The position numbers and the translations under genes were made by a program. From Talinum fruticosum (lineage: Eukaryota > Streptophyta > Magnoliopsida > Caryophyllales > Talinaceae), in NCBI GenBank assembly GCA_021018815.1, contig JAITYX010000022.1, positions 372,001-436,000 on the forward strand: 64,000 nt of DNA. The letters run 5' to 3'. Numbering within the stretch: the first letter of the stretch is position 1; each line of letters opens with the position of its first letter. The notes below the pieces were generated by a model that saw nothing but the letters and a program-made list of their open reading frames with translations, did not search any database and was not told the origin of the DNA. Positions 47,032 to 60,371 of this stretch are shown one piece after another.

Positions 47032-50000
47032 TGGCGCGATGGATTATAGGACTGTGGATCAACTTAAGGGTAAATGGATGTTGCAATTAGTCTGTAGTCT
47101 TTTAAAATTTATATGGTGGTTTTAATGCTTTATTCAAGGTCCATCACCAGGATTCTTTTCAACTATCTTAAGAAGAATGATTTCCTGTAGAAGATTTCTT
47201 TTTACTCCCCTGATCATCTATAAGAATGTAAACATGTCACTTCTTCATTTTACTTCATGTTGCATTGTGACTTTGTGAGTTATATTTTTTTAATGGCTAG
47301 TAATGGATTGCTGATGCTTGTTTCTACACTATTCTTGAAGTACAATCAAATTTCAACCTTTACTTCTAGTACATATTTTCTGAAGTTATCTTAATCATAG
47401 AATAATTGCTGCTGGCAGTTGGTTGCATTGCCTCTATTTTGACCGGATGGTGTTCCTTTCTTGCTGTCTTATTGTAGATATTGCATAGATTCTAATATTC
47501 AAAACTTGATATTTCTTTTCGCTGTGTCTTGCATTTGTAGCTGACAGCTACTAGCTGTAATGTTTAAACTTGCATTTCAGTGTTTGTTTGTGGACTTAAA
47601 TTAAACTCAAAAGGTCAACTTGTATTTGCTAAATTGAATTATGTTTAAGATGTTTATGTTTCTAAAGTTGTGTTCTAACTTCTCTGTTGTCTTTCACATC
47701 CCATATATGTGTCCATTGTTGCAAAGTCTTATGTCTTATGTTGTTGCAGGTACTTTGTGTCAAAGGCTACTGTTGTTTACCATCTTATTTTCCACTTTTG
47801 GAGATGTGATAGCCTTGAAATTGCTAGCTCAACAAAATCATCACCCTTCCTATAATGAGTTCGACAAGTCATCTAGTACGGGGCTCTTTGAACCGATTCA
47901 AATATCTCCTTCTGTTATTCCACATTATCCAATTCCCTCAGAATCTCTGCCCCCACTCGTATCCTATCTTTCCAAAAACATATGAGCCGGTTTTGACAGG
48001 GAAGTGCCCTGTAAACTTCTCTGCCATATCAAGCATGATGGAGAAAACTGCAGCTGATTGTTCTCAACCTTTAGCCCCCTCGTTGGAAATGTTATTTGCT
48101 GTCCTCAATTTGGTAGTTTGTTGCGCATCTTTCAAGGTTTATACAGCACGAGTTCTGACAAGTTGGTTCTTCCAGACGTTCTTGCTACCGATTGTTTTTC
48201 AGACATCATTAGTATTCTTGCAAGTAAAGGGGCTAATAGTTCGATACCAACACTTTGTTCCGTGAAACCATCAAACCTTACCGGTGGATCCTGTCCAGTT
48301 AAAGATCTAAATTCATTTGAAAAATTGTGAACACCAGTCAGTTGTTATATGCCTGTAGTACTGTTGACCCTCTTAGAGAGTGCTGCAGACCAGTTTGTCA
48401 GCCTGCAATTGCAGATGCTGCACTGCAGCTCTCAACTGGATTAATGACATCCGGTGACAACAAAAACATAGTTGGTGGAGCTGTAAACATCGACGCACTT
48501 AATGATTGTAAAGGGGTGGTCTATTCATGGCTTTCCAGGAGGCTCCCAGCAGATTCTGCCAATATTGCCTTCAGGATATTGACTTCATGTAAAGTGAATA
48601 GAGGTACGGGGAGCTGTATTCATATTGTGCATTAATTGACAAATGTGGCTAGATTCCTTGATTGCATGCTTCCTTTGTAGTTGTAGATTATACTAGCTGA
48701 ATTTTGTCCTTTTTTCCAGCGATCATCTGACAAAGATATCGCCACATATCAATCAATGATTCCATTGATAGTGTTACTATAACAATTGATTGCTGATGCT
48801 CCAAGGTTATCCTTTTTTGATTCACGTCTCAAGTTTGAGTGGCTTTAACTGCTCTAGTGCTGCTGTCCAATTCTTATCGTAAGATTTAGAGACCCAATAC
48901 AGTGTGGTAGTACTAAATTTGGATGGAGTTACTGACTTACTGTGTGAAGGATGAGATTTTCATAAGTGTTTTGACTTTTTATCAGTGATGACCTTGTTTT
49001 TTGTTGTCATTTTTGCTTAACCTGAATGCAATTAGACGAGACTTGCTACTCTTATCTTTCAATGGGTACTTCAGACTGGTGCCTGCTCGAGGATGTTCTT
49101 CCTTTGCCATGGTTAACAATTCATTCATATTTTGAAAAATGTTTCCGCAAATATTTTTAATGTTGGTCTTTTGGAATCGGTCTTTGTGTAAGTACAAATG
49201 TCTACTAGGGTAAGACTGCCTCTGCCTACATCTGGATATCTCCAGACCCCGCGCAAGCGGAATCCACAATGGGAATTGTTGATTTTGTTCGGAAAAATCC
49301 AATGATGTCACTCAATGGGAATAACCGAATAACCAATCTCCCAGTTTAAAGTTGCAATGCAATTAAGACCAAGTGCTAGATCTATGCATCTGGTGTGGAG
49401 CTTTTGTTTCCTTCTGAACGGCATGGAGTCTCATAAATGTTGAATTGTATATTGTTCCCCCTGTTCAGTTCACTGCAAAGCAGTTTCTAATTAAAGATTT
49501 CTCTGTGCAGTTTGTCCACTGGAGTTCAAGCAGCCATCAGATGTAATTAATGCATGTCGCAACTTGGCTGCTCCTAGCCCTTCCTGCTGTAGCTCATTAA
49601 ATAGCTACATTGGTGGGATACAAAAGCAAATGTTGATCACAAACAAGCAAGCAATAATATGTGCAACAATGTTTGCATCTATGTTACAAAAGACTGGTGT
49701 TATGGCGAATATTTATCAACTTTGTGATGTGGATTTGAAAGACTTCAGTCTCCAAGGTATGGAGACACTCTTCATAGTTTAATCCAGCTTTCTGCCTGTC
49801 CTGTATTGTTTCTGACTTCTACAGTTTTTCTCTTGCATGGATGCTTTGCTGGGCACAGTAACGGCGTATGGGGAGCAAGGTCTGTACTCTGGCTCATATG
49901 AGATAATGCTTAATCCCCCCCACCCTGAGTCTCATCTGAGATACATTTATGAAATTTATTGCCAATATTGTTGACTTAAATGCGTTGATGATCTTTTGAA

Positions 50001-51602
50001 GTTGTTTTTTGCTATGCTGAGTGAATGAATTGATGAACCTTCAGTGTACCCCATATTCGTTCACAATGCTCCCCTTTGTCTGGCACCCTTTTTTTTTTGT
50101 TTGGTGTTTGGGAGTCTCACTTGAGTCTTAGCTTTTTGGTCCTCTTCAGTTGCTTTGTAGATTAAGTTTATTCTGCTTTTTGACTTGCTGTTTTCTGGGG
50201 GAAAAAACAGGTTGTCTACTTCGGAGTTATCCTGCTGATGTGGTCTTTGACAATGCCTCTGGCTACAGTTTCACGTGTGATTTAAATGACAATATCCTAG
50301 CTCCGTGGCCTTCATCATCTTCAATGTCATCTTATTCCATATGTGCTCCAGGTAGCTTACGGGAATTTTCAATTTAGATCTGTTTTTGTTGGCTTTTATC
50401 CGACTTGTGTCCAGGTTGAGGAAAAACTATTTTCGTCACCTCCTCCACCCCAAAAAAAATCAACATTTTTTTGTCCTTTGTGAGGATTATGAGACTGTAG
50501 ATAGTATTCTAGAGCTTTTATGGTCAAGGCATTAATCATTAATGGACGTGGCAAATGGGTCATTTGGTTGAGTTGAATGGGTTAGAATAGGTTGATGAGA
50601 TCAGTTGAGGGCCTTGAGGCCACTTGAATTGGTTCAAATCCAGACCAATTGTCAGCTTCTCTTACAATGTCGATGATAAAATGAACTTAGCTGAAGGTGT
50701 TCTGTTTGGATCTGTAAATTAGAGTTTAGATCAGAGTTAGTTGGGATCATTTGAGTTTGTGAAAACAGTTGCTTAATGCCTTCTTTTTATTTTTTTCTTT
50801 GCAGAGATGTCATTACCTGCACTACCGAAGTCTAAAAGAAGTCAGGCAGCCCTGGTATGTGCTGTAATTTCCGTATTTATGTATTGTCTTCCTAAATTAT
50901 CTTTGCTTCTCTTACCCTTTGTGCTGCTAGACCGTATATACAACACACTGCCCAAAAGCCTCAACTAGTAAAAAGCTATCCAGACCCAAATTATATCACG
51001 CCATTAAAGCTTGCGACTCGATTGCTTTGCAAAATGTGAACCATAAGTGTCAATGATATTATACAATTTAGGATGGATCAATTTATATCATATCAATACG
51101 AATAGCTGCCTAAGAGGAACTAAATAATGTTAAAATGCTTGTTGGTAAAAATAATATAAATGATCACTGTTTGGCAACACAACTTGACTCATGTGTTCGG
51201 TATTGCACTAACTGTGTTGGAGAGTCTAGTCAAAAAAAAAAATGAAGGGTCAAGCACATGTACTTATATAAGATGAAAAGTTAAGTAAGATGGAGTTCTG
51301 GTTCATGCTGCGAATATTTGTTGTCATGGCGACTTGATTTTTTTGAGAAGCTAATCTTCCTATGAAACATGATGTGGAATGGAACTTAAGAATAACCCAA
51401 ACTGTTGTTCTTGTTTCTATTCTTTAGAGCTTTCCAAATTAGCTCTGGTTTAAAATATTCGAGAAAATGAAATGAACAAACTGTAAGGTAGTATATGCTC
51501 AAGTGGCTGACATGTTCATACTGTCTGATATTTCTGCAGGCTGGCATGCTGGGCGACAGGAACTGGTTGTATCCATTGTCACAGTTTTTGTGGTCAGTGT
51601 GA
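47024..51602 (+). CDS. SPARK-domain, probably GPI-anchored protein (At1g61900-like), six coding exons
   Basis: A plant cell-surface protein of unknown biochemical role. Coding exons are 47024-47069, 47750-48603, 49511-49756, 50211-50351, 50805-50854 and 51540-51602; about 466 residues. The N-terminus has a signal peptide (LLLFTILFSTFGDVIA). FEPIQISPSVIPHYP follows, then the Cys-rich SPARK region from about residue 97 (LTGKCPVNFS, NVICCPQF, ECCRPVCQPAI, NDCKGVVYS). After it come SCCSSLNSYIGGIQKQMLI and CDLNDNILAPWPSSSS. The C-terminal tail (NWLYPLSQFLWSV) is only mildly hydrophobic, so GPI anchoring rests mostly on family knowledge. Exon 2 has three one-base problems: A5 at 47974-47978 (one too many), C5 at 48075-48079 (one short), and a missing G at 48327. 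The start could also be the in-frame ATG at 47039. A leader exon ends near 46361. Confidence 0.85.
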
Positions 51603-51649
51603 TTTTCTACTGAGAGAGTATATAGTTTAGCTGGAGAGCGAGGGTGATC

Positions 51650-54080
51650 AAGCTAATTGGGTTTCATTTATGCCCTCGAGAGTAGCTTATGGGTAGGGTT
51701 CCTTGTATATTGCTCTAGAGGACGCCTTTTCTTTTTTCAATGTACAGCTGATGCCTTTTTTTTTTTTTTCCTGGGTTGTATCATGGTCTCTGTTTATGTG
51801 GTGTTCTTTTTGGTCATGTGGCCAGATTGGCTTATATTGTCCAATGTGAAGTAGGTGAGAGAATGTGTACCCCATCAGAGAGTTCAGATGTGGTAGAGTG
51901 TTTGGAGGGACAGGGTGTTCTCATAATTGGTCTGAATTATAGAGAAGGGGCTACCTAGCTAGCTTAGATGCCTGTGTTTCCAGTTCTTGTTAACCCTGTT
52001 TCTATTCGGTGAAACCACCCGAGTTTGAGAACAAGCCAATATCTAGACCTGGCAAATGGATGGTTGGTTTGGATTAATTTAGGTCAATCCTAATTGGATT
52101 ATTATCGATTCAAATTGATTTTAGGTCAGGTGATGTCTGGTATTTGAGGGTTAAGAATAGTAACTTGTAGGAGTAGCTCTAGTTAATCCACTAGAAATAG
52201 ATGAACTTTAAAAAAAAGCAAAAAGAAGGGGTGGGGGGAGGTTTGTGCATTCTCCATAACCCATAATCATGACATTATTTTTAATTAAAACCTCATCTCT
52301 AATATCACCATAATTAAAACCTCATCTCTAATATCACCGAACCTATTTTAGATTGCTTCCAAGCATTCAATCAAATAATTAGGTGCACTACCAGTCAAAA
52401 TGACTGTCAAAAGATGTTTCTTTCATTAAATTTGGGGTAAAGATTGTTTTTCTTTTCAAGTTTCCTCCTCATCAAACCCACAAGAAAACAATCTTGAACA
52501 TTCTTATCCCATCTTTTCCTCAATACATAAACTAAATTTGGGAAACCACATTTGTACCATCAAAATACATTTAACAGTACACCTATTCGGAAGTAATTCG
52601 TTCTTATTTTTAATCATTAAAACCCTCTATTTTCATGGTGATAATTTCCAATTAGCTACGTCAATGTCATGTTAGTGTAGATTTGGTAGTTATTTTACTT
52701 TGTGTACTTAGAATGCTTGTCTAAATTTTCCCTCCCCTCTTTATTGTTGCCTTTGGCTTTTAGGTCAAATCTAATTGTAGTTATGAATAGGTTTTGGATC
52801 AAGCTCGAGGAGGCTTGATGCTAGCGTACATTGGCATGGACAAACAGAATATCAATGAAACTCATATTTGAATATGTGTTTGTTTGTACAATTAATCTAT
52901 CAAGATATTAAATAATTAACATGATCATACGAATTTTAGATTGGTTTATCCAATTGATGTTAATTTTAGATTTAGATTTAGATTTAGATTTTAAATTAGG
53001 ATAAAATGAGGCCGTCTTATTTCGTTGTACCTTTATCAAATCTCGTACGGGGTTGCTTAATTGCACATGGACAATTTGATAAATAAGTTGTACTGCTCAT
53101 TGAGGACAACTTAGATAAAATTCTTGTGAGGAGACCTACCTATTAATTGTATTGTTTACCTATTAATTGTTGTATTAAATGTTAATATGTCATTTACGAT
53201 TAGCTACACTCACTAGTGTTCAGTGGTTAACTATTCAACTAGTGATTTTAAAAAAATATTTTCAATAAAGGTAGTTATTTAGGAAGTAGATTTATGAAAT
53301 TATTTCAAAGGACATAATTGAAGGACGATAATGTTGTTTAGAAAATAAAAATGAGAAATTTATAAATGTAATGCAACCAATAGGTAGAGGTTCTCAAAAG
53401 CAACTTTTAATAGTTTTTTAAAATCATTATATTAACCTTTATCCCAACGACTACTTTACCGAGCACTTAAAAATATTTGTCACTTACAATATGACCTAGT
53501 CAAACCACTAACCTTTACTTTGACCTCTATTGTAAACACAGCCAACATTCAAGGGTAAATAAATAACTTCCATTCAGACAATTTCACAAGGAAAACTGCT
53601 ATCAAACTGCGGTAACATTTATCGCGACTCAGAACAAAATTTATTGAGTCTTGGATAAAGACGGACAAGCTAACTCAAATTCAAACTTAAACTCAAGCTA
53701 TTTCGAGATACAAAACATTGCTCGTCAAACTGCCAAGTGCTGAACCCATTCTATAATAGCAAGTAGCAACCAGAAAGTGCAGCATAACAGCAGGGGAGTA
53801 CACAAATAGCGCTTCCTGATGAAAATCAGATAGAGAGAAGAGAGGGCAAAAGTTTGATGCCTTTTCTTGTTATTTTGCCGCAGCCAAATATGAAGGATAT
53901 GTATAAATGGATTCCAACCTCCTCTAACCTTAAGCTTATACTACAAGATATCACAAAAAATATTTTACAATATTTTCTTTCCTCAGCACTTCCGGTATAA
54001 TCATACAAAATCATTGTTCTTGATATTTATATTTGTTATATTACATTTCATTGAGTCACTAGCAAACATATGGGTTACTA
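51650..54080. other. intergenic between the SPARK gene and PEX13
   Basis: The first part is the SPARK gene 3' UTR. Further on are a direct repeat of AATTAAAACCTCATCTCTAA at 52283-52340, a (TTTAGA)n-like tract at 52962-52992, and a short duplication of CCTATTAATTGT at 53147-53171. No gene was seen. Confidence 0.55.
52283..52340. repeat. short tandem duplication
   Basis: About 31 bases (AATTAAAACCTCATCTCTAA then TATCACC) occur twice in a row in noncoding DNA. Confidence 0.9.
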
Positions 54081-54230
54081 TAACATTACATACCGATTTG
54101 TAGAGACGATGGAACTAAAAGACTGACCTCAATTTCTTCCTTGGGTGCAGGAGGGGTGGGGGTCTGTACATTTAAGGATCCTAAAGCGGGCAGCTTGACA
54201 TTTCTGGCAGGGCAAAATTGTAGCACCATT

Positions 54231-57200
54231 TCATCTGCTGGCATTTCTTCTCCATACAATGTCCCAACTGGTAGGTGCAGCTTTTGGTCTGTGTAGGAGT
54301 TTCTGGTCTGTCTGTGAGTCTGGTCTTGGCCATGGAAGACCATTTGGACCAGGAGGGATGATCTTTCTCGGTTTTCTTCTTATCCCTAAAATCCTCATCA
54401 CAAAATTGGCTAGTTCACTGTATAATACGCCTCCTCGGTCAAATAGCTGCAGCCGACAAAAGGTGTCCTCATCAGCAAGAAACATAACGGAAATTGACTA
54501 CTCCAGCCTCCAGCAAGACTTAGGGATTTGCAAAAAATGTAAATACGAGATCAATAAGCAGTGGAACCAACAATATAATGCTCAATCAGATGATAGGGAA
54601 ATAACTAGACAATTGGGGTCAAGATCTGAAAAAGCAATTTGTAATTTGTCAAGTTTTGACCCACAGTAGAAGAGCTTACAAGTTGCTATGGCAGCTTGAA
54701 AGCGTCAAATAAACTTAATGCTCACAAGATTAGAAGACAATGTCCAGCTTCCAGATGGTTGAAATAGTAATTTTGGGCAATCCTTTTATAGTGGACTAAA
54801 GAAAATGGCTCTCTAAATTGTCTTATACTTCATTAGGCGATCAATGATTTTTAATCTAGGGAAGTAGCCCCTCTGCAATAGGGAGCAAGGCTCCTTTTCC
54901 TGAACCTCCTCCCCCCAACACCCCCTAAGCAAGACTTTTAGGGTATGGATTTTGACTTCCACAAGAATGGAATATAAACATTATGAAATGAATGCAGTGT
55001 CCACATATGATTCCTAAACCCATATAATTTGAGTTATGTAGTAAGGGCCCATGTTTACACAATGCTTGAATCTTGACAAGGGGTGTGAGCGAGAGAATTC
55101 ATACACATGCAGTATGCTACATAAGATTGTCACTCTTTTGCACTAGCACCTGGTGGTCTGGTGAACTGTGGAGTGAGAATTTTATTACCTCTTTACATAG
55201 GACCTAGAGAATGTCTGTCTTATAGCTGAATGGTGATAAATGAAGAGGCACAACAGCAATTGGTGTTGACTTATAGTAAAGTGGATTGATTAATAACAGA
55301 TGGAATCATGATAAGAGCAAATGTAAGAGGTGCAGTGAGTACGAAGAGTTAGTACCTGTAGAAGTGCAGACATAAAAAAATGAATAGCTTGTGTATTCTG
55401 ATCTACCAGAAACGATATCCGCCCGAAAACATTTACCGCTCCTTCCATCTGGGCATATGTAAATAAGAAGGTGGGGAGAATCAGTATCAGCATAAGAAAA
55501 ATCATCATAGGACATTCTCTTCCAGGAAGCAACAGAAGCAGTGGCGTGGCGTGAGAATGCTAACTACAATCTTTTCTTGTTCAGCATGACCTACTAAATC
55601 AGCACAAACTAAATAAAATATCAAAAAAATGGAACAATGACCAAGAGAAGAACATATTCAAGGTATATAAAGTTAAATTCCGGGAACAGTTCGCCTCTTG
55701 TATTTGGTGAAAAAGCTTTCACTTCAAGCACATCTAGAAAACAGTCCGCTAGAGCCACAGCTCCTCCAAAAAAAGGGGAAATAAGGAATGAAAGGGAAAA
55801 AATGAAGTGTGTTTGACAAAAACAATAATTTATCTCCTTCTAAGACCTCAAATATTTTAGATGAAAACTTAACTAAAAGGTAAGTGGTGAAACTGGCTAG
55901 TGAAGAGTATGACAAGAAGAGAGCAAAATAAAGAAAGGAAAAGGAGGAAGCACTGGGAGTAAGGGGTGATGACAACAATCAGTTCCCTCTGCCAGACAGT
56001 CACAAAGACTTAGATGAAAATTAACTTGAAGTTGAATGCAGTAACCTGCAACCAAAGATGCACAAGGGAAAAAATATGGAGCAAAATGGAAAATTGAAAG
56101 AATCGACAATGTTGAATGTTCCATAGGCCACAATCAACTTTTGGTATTGCTTGCCCTCAACACCCTTTGCTCAATCCACGGCCAAGTCATTTCTACTGGA
56201 GTATGGCGTCCTATATGGGTGCATAACTAGCCTTGGAATTGATGTGAAACTTCGAAATTCAAACAGAGCTCAGAAAATTCCAGCACCGTTGTGGACCACA
56301 CGAGATTACAGCTCCATTCTCCATATCCAGGTAAAATAAAGCTATTAACCAAGATTTAAGGCATAATAGACCTTTTTTCAACAAAATATTGAAATGAACC
56401 TTCATCAGCAGCAACTAAGCCTTACAACCTAATCTGTTACGTACTGCATCAAGCCCACAAAGCATCCATCTTGTTCATGGCAATGTCCACCTAGTGTAGG
56501 CTATAGACAGTGCCTCCAACCCACCTAACTGGTTTCCTCTCAAAACCAAGTTTTAGACTTCATAGCAATCTCACAAGTTGCAGCCGAAGCAACACGTCCA
56601 GATAGTGATTCTGGCTTGCAACTACATCACTACAACAGCTGACAGTTAAGGAGAAAAGAAGACAAGAATAGCTAGGTATACTCTTAAGTATCTTAAATGA
56701 AGCTAAATATTAACTAGTGTTACACATAAAAAAAAAAAAAATAGTGTTACACATCATAGATTTCTAATCAGCCATAGGACTAAGTCTTACATCCACAAAA
56801 TATACGTCAAATGATGACCCTCAAAGAATCAATATCAATCCTTTCCCATATGCTAAGGATTTAGCAATGAGATGACATAATAATACTATTAAGTAAAGGG
56901 TATACTTACCATAAGAAGGAATGAAATCCAAAACCCAGGTGGCGATGGAGGAGGATTATTTGGATCTTGAGGTCCAAAGGGACCGCCCGTGCCCATTCCA
57001 TAACCGCCCATGCCCATTCCATAACTGCCCACTGGTGCTCCAATGCCGCTATTATACATTCCCCCTCCATACAGTCCAGAACCATAAAGCCCACCACCAT
57101 ATCCGGTTCTATACATGTTATTGCCATACATTCCGCCATAGTCCCCACCATATGAGTTATACATCCCTGAACTATAGCCAGAGTTATAACTTAGACCAGA

Positions 57201-58519
57201 ATTGTATCCTGCATAAACCCATTTCATAAGCAACATGATAGCAATAAGTCTTGCAAGTATAGATCTCAATGGATTAAAAACTACCTCCATAACTGCTTCT
57301 TCCATAAGTATTTTCCCATGGCCTTGTCGGGAGAGGCCTGCCCACAAGGGGAACAATAGTATTTCGACCAGAAGTAGAAATAATTTCTCCAGGTTTGCCA
57401 GTCCCTGAAGCTTCCACAACATCACTGGTGCTACCAGCTGACGGGGGTTTAAATGGTGTTGGACCAGAAGATGAGCCCGCTCTTTCCCAAGGCTTTGGTG
57501 GACGACCACTTGCTGCAGGAAGAAAAACGATTATTGCACGACAGAAAGACTCCTATACTAGGAAGTAACAAAAACATAAGGACAGTCAACCAGAACTTCA
57601 GGAATAAAGACAGAAACTTTCAGCATCATTCAATGATGGCATGCTGTGTTAGCTCACTAGTATATTTAGTTTTTCCATCGTTCTCATTAAGTCAAGCAAT
57701 TTCCAGTAAAATATGTTGCTTTTTTTCTATTTTTCTTAATAATCCCATTAAAACGGAAGGACGGAGTCCATAGAGTCACACTCAAGCACCCACCATACCC
57801 TCAGACCATACACATCTCCCTTCAATTAGTGACTGCTGCCAATACACTACGGGTACAAAGACACACCATTCACCAACATAACACAACAACTTTTGAATAT
57901 TTTCATTCTCATGTCAGCTAAAGCTTCTAAATGTTGTAAAAAAAGCTAAAATTTCAGGCCCACGTATAATAACTTGCAATATGCCATCGGCATCAATTTC
58001 TCTCCTCTTCCTCATTTTTTCATCCTTTGGAACTTCATTCTCATACTGCGCCTTCAACGGTAATCTTGAATAATTTCTTTTTTTTTTTTTTGGGGGAGGG
58101 GGGAGGCTAAATCTTTGGACAACTAAATCAAAGAGGGAATTCAATACTAAAAACAGCACACAATCAAGACCAGAAAACCGAAAATTTGTGGTTTGCACAT
58201 AAAAAAAAAAAGCCAATATCAAAACAAACCCTTTGAGCCTGCGTTGATGAATTGCATAATGAAAGTCTTTGGAAGATCATAATCCAGAAGACGATAAAAT
58301 CAAGAAAAAATCAACCCAATATGATGAATTGCATTCGTGTTAAAGACGAAAAATAGAAATTTAATAAAATTGTCCACATGCTATGAAAATCAAACCGCTA
58401 AAGTTGATGGGCAATCCAGAAATCAAATACATGCGACTAAAACAAAACGATTAATTGAGTATTCGAGTATGGAGATTATGAGGAAGAAGGATACCTCCTT
58501 GGTGAGTTGTAGTCGCCAT
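54231..58519 (-). CDS. PEX13: PEX13, peroxisomal membrane import protein, five coding exons
   Basis: A docking component of the peroxisomal matrix protein importer. Coding exons in gene order are 58519-58495, 57511-57285, 57209-56910, 55448-55356 and 54446-54231, giving about 286 residues, intact and close to the usual plant length. The N-terminus has the plant signatures RPPKPWERAGSSSGP, PFKPPSAGSTSDVVEASG and RPLPTRPWENTYG. Residues 85-165 form a Tyr/Gly/Met-rich region with YGGGLYG-type repeats. DPNNPPPSPPGFW leads into the membrane part, followed by FGRISFLVDQNTQAIHFFMSALLQ-type sequence (starting about 190) and LFDRGGVLYSELANFVMRIL. The C-terminus keeps PPGPNGLP and SWDIVW. Like other plant PEX13 proteins it has no SH3 domain. 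It lies divergent from the coatomer gene. Confidence 0.92.
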
Positions 58520-58644
58520 TGGAGACCTCCCTGAATGTGGAAGGAAGCGTCGAGAGCCCAGAGGAGGAGAGAAAAGAAGAGAACGGGAGAGAGAGAGCGC
58601 GCGCAGCGACGAGACACAAAAGAACAGGGGAACAGCTCCGGGCC

Positions 58645-58670
58645 GGGGGGTTGGGGTTGGGGTTGGGGTT
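58645..58670 (+). promoter_or_regulatory. G-quadruplex-like (GGGGTT)n tract upstream of PEX13
   Basis: Four G-runs of four or more separated by TT, about 130 bases upstream of the PEX13 ATG, on the strand opposite the gene. The pattern meets the usual G-quadruplex rule. It lies in the leader or core promoter; a regulatory effect is unproven. Confidence 0.6.
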
Positions 58671-58689
58671 GTGGGCAAAATAAATTAAG

Positions 58690-59560
58690 CGTAAATTAGA
58701 TACTTATACCCTCCGGTGTATAAATATTCCCGGGACATTATGAGACCCAAAAAAAAAACTATTCTCTTTTAAATGTTTTTAATTGTTGTCTATAACTCTT
58801 CCTAAAAAACACCTTGACCCATTCGAAAAATAATATTTGACTTAAGTCTATTGATCCGAATATATGATATAATTATTGATATCGAGTTATACTTTTATAT
58901 AGCTCATGTTGCCTTCAATTTTAAAATTATTGTTGACAATATTTATGTTTTTTAACCTATTACACGGTTGTAATTCTTTTCTTAAATTGGCCTGTTCCAA
59001 AAGCAAATCATAATTTTTAATTTTTTTATAAATAAAATTTAGAAAGATATAAATATTTTTTAATAAAGCTCCAAATTTGTAAAAGGTATATAACAACGTG
59101 ATGAAATAGCTCAATAATTCAACTTACTTTCTTAAACAATACACCATACAACTTACACAACTTACCAATTATAGATAAAAAAATCCACCATCATATTTAC
59201 AATCGCGGCTCAAAGATATATCTTTTATATAAAGTTTCTAATAATCATCCTTGATGCCTAACTTTAATTTAACAAAATCGATCATTTTCTCTCCTAATAC
59301 AATATTTAGTTTTATCTGAACTTGTTATTAAAAAAATATTAAAAAGAACTGGACAAGCATATATAATATATTATAATTTAAATAAAAAATTAAAAAAATA
59401 AAATAAATGAGAAATAAAGCGTTTAACACTTATAAAAATTCAGATGCGGGTCAAATTTAGATGAATAAATTGATCAATACTTAAAATTCAGATGAAATTT
59501 TTATCTGATATATCGAATAAGTTTAAATTAAAAAAATTCTTATACTTAAATTCAAAATTT
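58690..59560. other. shared upstream region between PEX13 and the coatomer gene
   Basis: AT-rich sequence separating two divergent genes. No TATA box could be assigned with confidence to either gene. The frame 58887-59114 on the minus strand is chance. Confidence 0.45.
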
Positions 59561-59732
59561 AGATGAAAAATTGGTCATCGGAGTTCGGATATGCGGATCG
59601 CACGAAATTTTGAGATCGGAGGGCGCTGTTCAGCCGTTTCACTTTAGCATGACGTGTTGGCCGAAAAAGATTGTCATGCAAGCAATTCATGAGTTCCCTT
59701 CTTCCCATCTCTCCCCTCTGACCTCTTCCCAT

Positions 59733-59736
<4 letters not shown>

Positions 59737-59770
<34 letters not shown>
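59737..59770. repeat. (CT)n microsatellite in the coatomer gene leader
   Basis: About 17 CT units just before the presumed leader splice site (TTTCAG|GTTCGT near 59820). CT tracts are common in plant 5' leaders. Confidence 0.9.
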
Positions 59771-59773
<3 letters not shown>

Positions 59774-60348
59774 CTCCGTCATTCTCAAGTCCCTGCATTC
59801 CGACGAGGATTCTCTTTCAGGTTCGTCTTATTTCCAGATTTCTTTCTCCCAATTATATATGTTTGTCAAGTTTGGAAGACATTTCAGATCATCCTCACTC
59901 AAATTTAACGTCTCATTTGGTTTTTATGTCACTTTTTCGTTTCTTAACCATGTGCATTGTAATCCCTGATCAATTTGTCGTCACTGCAATTGACATCCGA
60001 TTCTTACTTCTTTTTTGGGTACATTGCCCTTGTATTTGGTAAAATGGGCATTGAATATTGACCGATTGTTATCTTGCAAGTGCGAGAATGTGTTCACATG
60101 AATTTAATTTTAGAGATCGATTTGAGGAATTTCTGTTTTGAAGAGAAGAAAATATTGTCTCGTCATTCCTTTGTCCCAGATATGAATCAAAGCTACAGTA
60201 TTTATGATGCTCAAAGTTTCCTTGGATTTTGTAGTTGCAAGAGGATCACTGAAAAGTCCGCTTTCTCTATTGGATTTCACAAGGGGACAAAATGGTAACA
60301 TGTTCTCTCTAGAAGGCTTTTTTTATTCCTTTTATTACTATCTTTTTA

Positions 60349-60371
60349 TGTGTGTGTGTGTGTGTGTGTGT
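60349..60371. repeat. (TG)n microsatellite
   Basis: About 11 TG units in the presumed first intron of the coatomer gene. Confidence 0.9.
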
